From positions 7,357 to 24,215 of the forward strand of contig JAHBMJ010002023.1 in NCBI GenBank assembly GCA_018398765.1: a stretch of DNA of 16,859 bases. The letters run 5' to 3'. The stretch is from Chromera velia. Its lineage: Eukaryota; Sar; Chromeraceae. The notes beneath the pieces are model-generated. The model was not told where the DNA came from. It was given only the letters and a program-made list of their open reading frames with translations, and searched no databases. Every line of letters begins with the position of its first letter. The first letter of the stretch is position 1. A program made the translations under genes and the position numbers. Of the stretch, positions 8,164 to 16,772 are shown piece after piece.

Positions 8164-8171
8164 TATATATA
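8164..8171 (-). promoter_or_regulatory. Possible TATA box for the membrane-protein gene
   Basis: TATATATA lies about 145 nt upstream of ATG 8021 in otherwise GC-balanced DNA. Position and composition fit a core promoter with a short 5' UTR, but the motif is short and unproven here. Confidence 0.3.
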
Positions 8172-8893
8172 CGTGTTGTTATAGCTGCAACATCGTCTCG
8201 CAGATGGTCTGTGTCGCTAGTGCCCCTCAAGCAGCTCGCACGGAGCAGTGGACCGCGTACACGTTTCTGCGGCGGTGCCCATGCCGGACGCGGGCCCATG
8301 CAAGCGCGCCGCCACCACGCGCAGCGTTTTTCGTTCGCGAGAGACGGAAAAACCTCAAGCTCGAGATCAGCATATATAGAGTGGCACGCTTGCGGCTGTC
8401 TCTTTGGTCCTTTTTTCTGCTACGGGCCACTTTTGCTCTGTAGAATACGAACGTCGACTTCCAGAGATACAGCTATCTTTGCATGCCGTTTGTCGAAGAG
8501 AGTAACTTATCCTTACACGCATAAGTGAGGGCGCATCGATCTGTCTGATTGTCGGATCGATCGAGACGGAGCATCAAGAACTTTCTGACTTTCGTTCTTG
8601 ATCAGTCCACTTACGGGTGGACATCGGCTAAAAGGTGCGGATTGGTATCAAAGTTTCATCCGTACACCAACGTGAGCAAAAACAGAGAGCCGCCGCAGAG
8701 AATCGGAGAGGTCAGTGGTCAAGTTTCCCAATTTCTGTCGTCGCTGCCATGTTGGTCCCGACCGGTCCTTCTGACTACCTGTCAGCTTCGTGTCTACCCG
8801 ACCGGATTCATGTGATTGATGTCAAGTGTCAACATTTGTATGTTTGGTTGTGGCGTCCTCGTCTTGGCTTCTCGGCCATCTGCGTCTCGTATT

Positions 8894-8898
<5 letters not shown>

Positions 8899-8925
<27 letters not shown>

Positions 8926-8926
8926 A
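8899..8926 (+). repeat. GT dinucleotide microsatellite
   Basis: A pure GT run, followed by a less regular GAGTGTGTCTGCGTGTGG tail. Confidence 0.9.
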
Positions 8927-9217
8927 GTGTGTCTGCGTGTGGTGGATGGGCGCGCGTGCTCTCTCAAGAGAGGCGTTGGGGGTCTGGGAGTGCATTCGGG
9001 AGAGTGTGTTTTACCATGGGCAGAGAATGAGCGAAAAGGGGATATGGGGAGGGCGGCTGGAGAGACGGGAAAAAAAGAAGAGGGGAGCAGTCATTTTCTG
9101 GCAAACGGGTGGATGGCAGCAATGTGGTGAGTGCAAAGTAGTGATAAATGGAAGACAGAAGAACAGGTGAGCACTGAGGGGATTGACATGTCAAAAAGGG
9201 TCATGGAAGAGGAAGGA

Positions 9218-9243
9218 GAAGAGAAGAGAAGAGAAGAGAAGAA
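9218..9243 (+). repeat. GAAGA pentanucleotide repeat
   Basis: Four tandem AGAAG-type units inside a longer purine-rich tract. A complementary TCTTC array lies at 12869-12891 on the other side of the KH gene. Confidence 0.8.
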
Positions 9244-9920
9244 GGAAAGGAGGACACTCGTGTCTTGCAAGGAGTTCGGAGGAGGCTGGGAGGGAAAAGA
9301 GGGCTGGGTAACAAGGAAGGAAGCAGAAGAGGTTGAATGCGAACAGACGGAGAGGGTTGAGTAGGAATGAGAAAAGGGCCGAGAAAGAACGTGAAGAGCA
9401 GCAAGGTGAAAGACGACGACGACAGAAAGAGAGAGGGCACGAGAGAGGTCATGAGGTCGTGAGCCGCATGTCTTGATGTTTTCCTTTCTGTTTCCTATGC
9501 TTGCCTTCAAAATACCTTTCCTGTGCGTGCACGTTCTCCTAGAGCTCATTGCAATGCTTCGTTTTACGTTTGTTCTGTCTGTCTGCAGTCGAAAGGAACA
9601 CTTGGTGGGGACAAAAGACACCTTCCTTCCTTCCCTCCATACCCTGCCGAGAAAGCGCATTCGACGCTGGGGGTGACAGACAGACTCGACTTGTTTCTTT
9701 CTTTCTTCTATCAAGGCAGAGGAAGGGAAGGAAAAGGGAGGACGAAAAAAGAGATCAAATCCCCGGCATTCGCTCCCTCGTCGCTTCCTTTTCCTTTCAC
9801 TCCGTTCGTTCCCCGTTCTCGTCTGTCAGGCGGGAAAGATCTGAGAGTGAAGATCTCTCTTTCTCCTCAGCGTGTTTTCTTTGAAAACAGAGGGAAGAGA
9901 AAAAGAACTCCAGCAGAAGG

Positions 9921-12407
9921 ATGTCTGAGCAGGCCGAGTCAGAGGCCACGGGTGGGGGGGGCATGAAGAGAGACTTCCCCCAGACCCAAGGGTCCTTCTC
10001 GTCTCAGGGTGGGCAATCGGGTCATGGGGGGGGGGTTCAGGAGAACGGTGGGAACCGGGCAGTGTTCAAGAGGCCGCACCTGGACGATATTTGTCCGATC
10101 AAGTTTCTGGTGCCCGAAGGTTCTGTTGGGTTTATTTTGGGTTCAAAGGGTTTGGCAGTGAAGGAGATTCAGGAGCAGTCCGGGGCAGATATTGCGATTT
10201 TGAGAGAGAGAGATTTGCCGTGTCACTTGGCTGATAAGGTTGTCAGCATTACAGGTGACGCGAACGCCAAGAAGCATGGGCTTCGTTTGTTGTTGGAGAG
10301 ATTGAGGAAGGCCAGCAACCAGTCGTTTGAAAATAACGAGTTGTTGATTGTCATTGTGCCCATGAGAGCGGCAACTCTGCTGACGAATCTCCAGGTTCCT
10401 CCCCGTCTGATGGAACGTTTTGGTGTTGACGTTCATGTGAATGTGATGAGAGTCGCTGACGGTCTGGACTGGAAACCCGTGTCCATGATGGGACCTCTGA
10501 AGGGGACAGTGGAGGCAGTTGCGGAGGTCATGAGCGTGTGTGAAAACGCGATTGCTCAGAATGATCTCAGCCGGGAGGATTTCGTTATTCGGGGAGGGGG
10601 GGCGCCTAACAGAGGGGGGGGGCAGATGGGGGGAGGGGGGGGACCGATGGGGGGTGGGGGGCCGATGCCCGGGGGCCTTCCGGGGCCAGGGCCGGTACAC
10701 GTGCCTGTGCCTGTGGCCGGACCTGTGCGGATGATGGGCCCCGGTCCGATTGGAGGGCCCCCTCCAATGAATGGGGCTCAAGGGGGCCCCGGCACGATGG
10801 GGGGTCCGTCAGGGGGCCCCGGCCCTGGACCTGAAGTGAGCAGTGCCCTTATGTTCCGTCTGATCATTCCACAGGATTTGATTCCTTGGACAGTGGGGAA
10901 GAAGGGGGCAAACATTACGCAGATGTCTCAACAGACAGGGACAGAGATGAACGTTGCAAAAGACACAGTACCTCCTTTGAAAGAGGGAGAAGAAAGGCTT
11001 TGTCAGATTCGGGGCCCGGTTCTTCGAAAGCGTTACGCTCTGTCTGTTCTCGTCAACGGACTATTCGGTAGAGAGCAGAGAGTCCCGATGCGCATTTTGA
11101 TGTCTTCCAACCAAACCCGCAGTTTGTTCAACCAAGGCAATGCGCAGATGATTCGGGAGATGGAGTGCATGTTTGGGGGGCAATTCCAGGTGGAGAACAA
11201 AAACATGCAGGACCATTTCGAAAGGATTGTGGAGGTCAGAGCAACCTCCAACGAGCAGAGGCTGTTTGGTGTCCAATTGTTGATGGATAAAATGGAACGT
11301 CTGGAGAACCCCACCCTCCAGATCCCCCCCCCCGGAGGGCCTGATGGCATCCCCCGAATGCCCCCTGTTCTCCAGCCAGGCCCAGGGGGAATGGGGCCCC
11401 GGCCAATGGGGGGCATGCCTGGTCAGCAGCCCCCGCAGCAGTTCCAGGGACCTCCGGGGCCGCAGTCTGGTCCCGGGCCGGGGCCTCAGGGGGGAGGAAT
11501 GTGGGGTCCTGGTCCTCAGATGGGCCCCCCCCCGGGCCCCGGCCAGCCGATGCCTCAGCAAGGCCCCGGCATGACCCTGCAGCCTCCCATGTCACAGCAA
11601 CAGCAAGGGGGGATGATGCCCCCCTCTTCGCCCTCCAACGGAATGATGCCTCAGCCGGGGCCCGGGGGCCCACCACCGCACCAACAGCAGCAGCAGCCGG
11701 GGCCCAGCAACCAGCCGCATCCTCAGGGGGGAGGATACATGGGAGGAGGGGGGGACCAAGGGCCCAACCAGATGGGTCCAGGCGGGGGCGGCGGGGGATT
11801 CCGTCCCCCTGGTCCCGGAGGTCCTGTGGGGGTCCGGCCGAACGGCCCTGGAGACTCCCCGTACCCCTCTTATCAGCAGGGGGGAGGGGGGGGATGGAAT
11901 CAAGGTCCCCCTCCACAACAGCAGCAAGGGGGGCAAGGGTACCAGCAGCAACAACAGGCGCCGCCACAGCAGCCCTCTGCCCCAGCCGTCCAGGCCCCGC
12001 CGCCCCAACAACAACAGCAGCAGCAGCCTGAACCCTCCAACTCCCAGCAGCCAAGCGAAGCCCCCGAGAGTGCATTCCTGAAGAGTTTGACCTCCCTGAC
12101 CACCGCTAGGGTCATTGCAACTGCCCAGACCTTCCAGCTGTCTTTTCCGCTTCCCAAGGCACAGGTTGAGTTTCTGTGTCAGAATTCGGGACAGGCAATG
12201 ATGGCAATTGCCGACCGGTCGGGGTGCATTGTGTCGATAGGGCCTTTTGATGCAGAGAAGAAAAACCGTAACGTTTCTCTGCAGGGCACGCCTGTAGCCA
12301 ACAGTATCGCTGTGCTTCTGATTCAAGAGAAATTGATGGAGATGCCCCCACCGACGGCGACGGGGACCGCCGCGGGGGCGGGAGGGTCTGGCAACAAACC
12401 TGCGTGA
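9921..12407 (+). CDS. Multi-KH-domain RNA-binding protein with Pro/Gln/Gly-rich tail (828 aa)
   Basis: A single uninterrupted frame runs from ATG (context AGCAGAAGG) to TGA. Residues 1-55 are Gly/Gln-rich. KH1 (about 56-130) has the RNA-gripping GXXG loop as GSKG at 74-77, inside VGFILGSKGLAVKEIQEQSG. KH2 (about 139-212) keeps the fold pattern but lacks GXXG. A Gly/Pro/Met linker follows (224-305). KH3 (about 307-382) has GKKG at 326-329. KH4 (about 386-460) is degenerate, with NQGN in the loop position. Residues 461-716 are Pro/Gly/Gln low-complexity with polyQ runs. A last KH-like module (about 725-808) has NSGQ instead of GXXG. Tandem KH proteins of the PCBP/hnRNP K/NOVA type bind single-stranded C- or U-rich RNA in splicing, stability or translation. 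This role is inferred from the family. The polyQ/PG tail suggests condensate formation. No close orthologue is named. Confidence 0.9.
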   Translation: MSEQAESEATGGGGMKRDFPQTQGSFSSQGGQSGHGGGVQENGGNRAVFKRPHLDDICPIKFLVPEGSVGFILGSKGLAVKEIQEQSGADIAILRERDLPCHLADKVVSITGDANAKKHGLRLLLERLRKASNQSFENNELLIVIVPMRAATLLTNLQVPPRLMERFGVDVHVNVMRVADGLDWKPVSMMGPLKGTVEAVAEVMSVCENAIAQNDLSREDFVIRGGGAPNRGGGQMGGGGGPMGGGGPMPGGLPGPGPVHVPVPVAGPVRMMGPGPIGGPPPMNGAQGGPGTMGGPSGGPGPGPEVSSALMFRLIIPQDLIPWTVGKKGANITQMSQQTGTEMNVAKDTVPPLKEGEERLCQIRGPVLRKRYALSVLVNGLFGREQRVPMRILMSSNQTRSLFNQGNAQMIREMECMFGGQFQVENKNMQDHFERIVEVRATSNEQRLFGVQLLMDKMERLENPTLQIPPPGGPDGIPRMPPVLQPGPGGMGPRPMGGMPGQQPPQQFQGPPGPQSGPGPGPQGGGMWGPGPQMGPPPGPGQPMPQQGPGMTLQPPMSQQQQGGMMPPSSPSNGMMPQPGPGGPPPHQQQQQPGPSNQPHPQGGGYMGGGGDQGPNQMGPGGGGGGFRPPGPGGPVGVRPNGPGDSPYPSYQQGGGGGWNQGPPPQQQQGGQGYQQQQQAPPQQPSAPAVQAPPPQQQQQQQPEPSNSQQPSEAPESAFLKSLTSLTTARVIATAQTFQLSFPLPKAQVEFLCQNSGQAMMAIADRSGCIVSIGPFDAEKKNRNVSLQGTPVANSIAVLLIQEKLMEMPPPTATGTAAGAGGSGNKPA
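10592..10680 (+). repeat. G-run cluster inside the KH coding region
   Basis: Many runs of four to nine G encode the Gly-rich linker after KH2, mostly as GGG codons. The density meets the G-quadruplex pattern many times over, so the mRNA could fold here. Length change in these runs would shift the frame. Confidence 0.75.
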
Positions 12408-12465
12408 ATGAAGAGAAGAAAAGTGCATGACACAGGTTGGAGAGAGAGAAAGGAAGGCATTGGGG

Positions 12466-12485
12466 GAAGGGNGGGGGGGGGGGGG
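12466..12485. other. Poly-G run containing an N (12472)
   Basis: A long G homopolymer starts about 60 nt after the KH gene's stop, with one uncalled base. Its length is unreliable, and a contig join here cannot be excluded, though no duplication flanks it. Confidence 0.7.
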
Positions 12486-12868
12486 AGAGACGTAACGAGG
12501 GAGAGAACGGGAGAAACAAGTCTGGTGCTTCGTTGCGGTGTTTGGAGGAAAATGCAAGCTTGATGAAATGGCTCTGCATGCGTATTGGTGCCCTGCCTGT
12601 CTTCTTGTGTTGATTGTGCTTGCGTCTGTGCTCTATGGCGTTCGGTGAATTTTTAAATCAGAGAGAAGAGAAACGAGTTGGAGGTTCGTGTCAAAAGGCA
12701 AAAGAAAAGAGGGCCCGTAGGGCTGCAGGAGAGAAGCTTCTTCCTTCCTCCTGCGTATGCTTTCTTGCTTTCTGTCCTTGTGCTGATGTTTGTGTTTGTC
12801 TGTCTCCTTTTGTACACATCTTTTTGAATGAGAGAGCGTCGGTGGTAGAGCGAAGAGGTGGTCGGCCC

Positions 12869-12891
12869 TTTCTTCTCTTCTCTTCTCTTCC
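12869..12891 (+). repeat. TCTTC pentanucleotide repeat
   Basis: Tandem TCTTC units, the reverse complement of the GAAGA array at 9218-9243. Confidence 0.8.
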
Positions 12892-14340
12892 CCTTTCGTC
12901 TGTCCGTTCTTCCTTCTTGTCAAGTGTGTCTCTCTGTTGCTGATGAACATATTTTCTTCTGTTCTCCCCCTTTCGTGATTTCGTCTCTGCCACTTTGACG
13001 ACAAGCGACAGGTCGAAGCACGCAGGGGGGGGAGGGGATACAGGCAGGAAGGCTTTTGTTGGTTTGTTTGTTCCTTTCCTCAGACAGTCAGTCCCTTTCT
13101 TCTTGTTCGTCTCCTTTCTTTCGTATGTGAGTGAGGCTGGAACGTCACCGTCTCGAGTTTCTCTCTCTCTCTGATCGATCGTCTTTTTGATTACTTGCGT
13201 TCTTCCTTGCACACGCCCACTTCCGTCCGTCTGTCTCGTTGTTCTTCGTTTCTTTCTTTCTATTTGTGAGTACGCGACTGCATGGCCGGCCATCCGCCTT
13301 TCTTCGTTCGTGTCTCTATCTGATGGGTCGGACTTCAACCCTTCCTTTCTCGTTCTGTTGGATCAATGGTTCGTGTTCTTCTTTCTATTCGCTGACTGAC
13401 TCGTTGTTGCTGGCCTGTTTGGATGATCTTGGCCGTCTTCCCTCACTTTCATCGCAAAAACGCGGCCTGTGAATCTGGTAGTTTCGGTTCTCGTTTGGGG
13501 AGAAGGGATATTTGCATTTTTGTGCGCTCATCCTGGGCTGGAGCCACTTTGAAAGTGGAAGGTCGCGAATTCGAGGTGAAGGACATAAGGGGGGGTGCGC
13601 AATCTTGCCCACAGCAGTATTTGGTATACATGCAGAGCTTTCGACCCTCTCTCGCTCATTTTCGTGTTCCCCTATCTCATGTCGGTCTTCTGTCCTTTGA
13701 AGGGGGAATTAAAACAACATTGGGACAGAAACATCACCGTAACTCGTTCCCTTTCATCACTCTTGGCACTCTGTGTGTGTAGCCCCTCTCCCTCCCTCCC
13801 TGCCTCCCTCTTGGTTAGTTGTCCAGAGGGTTGCTTGTTCCTTTGGGGGTTGGTCTGCTTATTAGTTTGTCGCCTCCCTTTTCTCGGTTCTCTCGCATGA
13901 GGGCAGGGGAGCATACAGAGAGTCGGGACGCAAATGCAATTTGTTGTGGTATGAGTTGAAAGGAGAACCAAGAATGCAGAGGGGCAGTCCCTTCCTTCCT
14001 TCCTCTGAGAAGATCATCCGAACGGCTCGCCGTCCATACAAGCCTCGAACACTGACACGAGCAACGTTCATTTCTTTCCGCTTCCATTCCCCTCTCTTCA
14101 CGCCCTTCTCCTCTGATACCATCTTCTTTCTGTAAAGAGACAGACAGCTACTCAGAAAAGAAGGAATCTTGATGGAGGGAAGAAATCGTCTCCATGGTTC
14201 ATATTTCTTCCCCCTTTCCCAACCCCTACCCCTAGCTACCCCTTTTTCCCGTTCTGCCCCCTCTTTCACAAGCACGACGGAGAGAGCAGAGACAAAAGGC
14301 AACCTGGATCTGGAATGAAAAATATCGGAAAACAAAACTA

Positions 14341-14700
14341 TTCAGAGGGGCGGAGGGAAACGTTGTACAGTGACTACTATACATCCATAGTCTAAATGAA
14401 TTAATACAAAAGATTCTTTCAGCGATTTAAACAAGCTTTTCAATCGATGATGAATAAAGTCACTGAATTCGTGAAAATTACGGTAAAATAAACTTCGCGA
14501 ATTTGTAATTTACCAATCAATTTACAACCACCGTAATTTTATATGCTGGCTGGTTTAAAATGAATTTGTAAATGGGAATTTAAATAAATTTGTAGGTAAA
14601 TTTATATATAAAGCCTAAGAGCTAGCCTAAGAGTTTTAAAGAATGATTTTACATAATATGCATTGCTTTAGTTATAGTGATAGTGATTTAATTGGTGCCG
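14341..14700. other. AT-rich island with inverted and dispersed short repeats
   Basis: The block is sharply AT-rich between pyrimidine-rich and mixed flanks. AAAATTACGGT (14474-14484) and ACCGTAATTTT (14530-14540) form a perfect 11-bp inverted repeat. AATTTGTAA and GTAAATTT-type words recur several times nearby. No coding frame was seen. It could be a decayed small transposable element. Confidence 0.5.
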
Positions 14701-15300
14701 TAGATAGAGCACTGTCGCCGTTCTACCAGAAGTCGCATCTGCGAACAGCAAAAGTGCGCTCCATTGCTGAGGCTTCAGACCGCACTCCACGGCCTGCCTG
14801 AGGCATCCCCCAGACCATCAACGACCAACATTCTTTGTTTACTTTGAATGCTTTGAATTAGAAACTGATTGGTAGAGCCGAATCCAAAGATCGATGATAT
14901 CGATCCAATTATAAACGACACCAAGGCATCTCTGTTTTCTGTCACAAATTCTGTGCACGTCTTTTCAATCTTTTTTTTCACCTTTCTCCTTCCTACTCCT
15001 TCCCTGTCTTCCAATTTACCTTGCTTCCTCCATTCGATGCGGTATTATTTTGTATTCCTTTCTTCTTCCCTCCCCCCTCCTTTCCTTTTCGTGATGCTTT
15101 CATGTTTCTGCACTAACACCGTCTTATCTAATGGGCTGCCTGCTTCATACCTTCTGAACTTTCCTTAAATACTCGTTTCCTGAATGCCGCCTTCCTCAAA
15201 AACTCATGCATCTTCCGCTCAGTGCGTGTCCTTCGTTCAGCAGGAATACAAAGAGAGCGTGTGTATCCTGAATTTTTTCTTCCTGTCTACTGTTTTTCCT
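14701..15300. other. Unassigned region with one weak minus-strand coding-like fragment
   Basis: At 14778-14831 the minus strand reads MLVVDGLGDASGRPWSAV before a stop. The rest (14940-15180) is C/T-rich on the plus strand with no recognisable gene. Confidence 0.35.
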
Positions 15301-15480
15301 GTCTAGTATATACCAATGATACTATTAAAATGAATCAATAATATAAAATGATACCATATAAAAAGTATTAATAGTATAGTACGCGATGATGATGATATAT
15401 AGTATGTAATACTAGAACTGGTTAAAGATCGAGTCGTAATAGAGACTAGAATAGAGACGACAAACATTGATTCATGCATA
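15301..15480. other. AT-rich island, no gene seen
   Basis: The segment is built of short TAGTAT, ATGATG and AATAAT words with GATGATGATGATATATAG near 15385-15402. It has the same character as the island at 14341-14700. Confidence 0.55.
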
Positions 15481-15520
15481 CATACATGTGGGGTCTCCGA
15501 GCACGCATCCACCTTGGCAT

Positions 15521-15979
15521 CTAGCTTGGCATGCACAAGCCCTGCTGAGCACCTGGAATGTGATGCAGTGGAGGACGCCCAAAGCGATTCCAGTCAGAGA
15601 CAATTAAGACAACTTTTGCATGCAGGTACCCTCTGGTCTCGTCTTTCCACGCAAACAGGGCATAGGGACCCCAGCAGGCGGCATTCACTTCTGCTGCCCA
15701 TGCAGCGCTTCCAAGCGCATCGGCAACCAAATTGAATCCGTTCCATCCACAAAAAAGAGACCCACAGCAACGAACAGTGTACCAACGGCACTCGTAACCG
15801 CAGACTCGGCCGTGAAACAACAAAAGCAGAAACAAAAGGAACGCGCCCCTAGTCTCGCGGCCAAGAAGAACAGAGCAAAACAGTCGAATTCTTCTGCTGT
15901 CTACTGAAACATCGAGAGTTTCCCAAAAGTAATTCCCAAAGGGGCGTAGTTCAGAATACAAATGCATACAGCCGCTCAA
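15521..15979 (-). other. Candidate minus-strand exon region, coding frame ambiguous
   Basis: Three frames here have some coding character. One minus frame reads through hydrophobic Ala/Trp-rich sequence (LVADALGSAAWAAEVNAAC) ending near a possible donor (AGGGTACCTG). A second minus frame reads AESAVTSAVGTLFVAVGLFF and then stops. A plus frame (15620-15907) gives a Lys/Gln-rich basic peptide. At most one can be real and there is no clear start. A short membrane-protein exon on the minus strand is my weak preference. Confidence 0.2.
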
Positions 15980-16255
15980 CCATGCAGCCTCAGTACGTCG
16001 TCAAAGGACGGAATGTCCTTCCCGCCAAAGGACTCTCTGTCGCTTCAACCTCCCTTTCCCTCTCTTTCCCTCTTTCCCCTTGCTCAGTCTGAAAGATAAC
16101 AAACCTTAAAAGACCCATCAACCGTCCTTTCTGACCCTACGTGCCCTGAATTCCTCCATTCCTGATGGGACGTACCCGATGCCTCTTCACTTCACCCCCC
16201 TCGAATGCTCCCCCGAGAAGCCCGATGCTTCCTCATTTCACCTGCCTCCGACCAT

Positions 16256-16729
16256 TCACATGCCCCCCAAGAAGCGCGCCTTGCAAAAAGCGCCCACGTC
16301 CTTCACGCTCCCCTGACTCAGAGCTTTATCGAGGAAGCTGCGAAATCTTTCCCTCTGCTGTTTGGAGGAAACGATGAGAAGAGCAGTCGCCTCGTGCAGC
16401 TCTGCGGTAGGAATCCACGCCCCGTCCTCACCCTCCCTCGCCGGCAACAACCCCGCACCCATGTAAAGTTCACAGTCTGGGTCTTCACATCTGACCCCCT
16501 GCGGAGCCCCCTGTCGCTTCGGTCTCCCGCGGCCTCTGCCTTCTTCTGTGGTCCCCTCTGCCTGATCTGTCTGAGAGTCAACCAGAAAGAGAGGCGACTT
16601 ACTCACCACCCCTTGCTTTGTCAAGCAGACCGGACAGATGGGCTCCTCTAACTTGAGCTGGACAGGACTTCTGAACCGATTCCCAACGAGAGGAAGGGAC
16701 GTCTTCCCGCCCAGATGTCCGGCCTCTCT
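16256..16729 (-). CDS. C-terminal exon with paired cysteines and an AT-hook, partial
   Basis: The minus frame from about 16729 to TGA at 16256 codes about 157 residues with the GGG-rich codon habit of the KH gene. It has no start ATG near its 5' end. The upstream side runs into a CA/GT satellite, so this is probably a last exon with its acceptor near 16730 (TTTCAAG) or 16671 (GGTTCAG). It contains CPVC, then GRGRGRPKRQG, a canonical AT-hook core (RGRP) that binds the minor groove of AT-rich DNA. CEDPDC follows soon after. The two Cys pairs could bind one zinc ion. The C-terminal 50 residues are helical and basic (KQQRERFRSFLDKAL). A chromatin or DNA-binding role is inferred. The opposite strand is also open over part of this segment, so strand choice is likely but not certain. 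Confidence 0.5.
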   Translation of the reverse strand, partial: REAGHLGGKTSLPLVGNRFRSPVQLKLEEPICPVCLTKQGVVSKSPLFLVDSQTDQAEGTTEEGRGRGRPKRQGAPQGVRCEDPDCELYMGAGLLPAREGEDGAWIPTAELHEATALLIVSSKQQRERFRSFLDKALSQGSVKDVGAFCKARFLGGM

Positions 16730-16772
16730 TGAAACGAAATGCAATGCAGTGCAACACCCACACACCACATAC

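Larger units (their letters stand above)
8022..9920. other. Intergenic or 5'-leader region, no gene seen
   Basis: The left part (8022-8560) holds the probable promoter of the minus-strand membrane-protein gene and a second TATATA at 8373-8378 facing right. A hairpin with perfect 8-bp arms lies at 8574-8581 and 8594-8601. The middle holds a GT repeat, and about 9030-9450 is purine-rich. The right end is probably the 5' UTR, perhaps with introns, of the KH gene: CTGTCTGTCTGCAG at about 9577-9590 resembles an acceptor. Frames of up to about 200 codons here are low-complexity. Confidence 0.5.
12408..14340. other. 3' flank of the KH gene, pyrimidine-rich, no gene seen
   Basis: No AATAAA lies close after the KH stop; ATTAAA occurs at about 13707. 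The plus strand is C/T-rich over most of 12730-13420, again near 13780-13880 and near 14080-14260. A frame at 13423-13782 is open for 119 codons, but half of it is simple sequence and it has no recognised motif. The tract resembles the pyrimidine-rich intron of the MGNC gene, so it could be a long intron or UTR rather than empty DNA. Confidence 0.5.

Noticed and set aside
9091-9714. 207-codon minus-strand frame upstream of the KH gene
   Set aside because: It is Ser/Leu/Phe/Pro-rich only because the plus strand is a purine tract; no domain or start context.
10143-12557. Several long minus-strand frames opposite the KH gene (up to 321 codons)
   Set aside because: They are shadows of GC-rich, repeat-like KH-gene codons. 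One crosses the N at 12472, and none has a domain.
13423-13782. 119-codon plus-strand frame
   Set aside because: The first half has mild coding character, but there is no recognised motif, no splice structure and a low-complexity end. It is noted only as part of the intergenic stretch.
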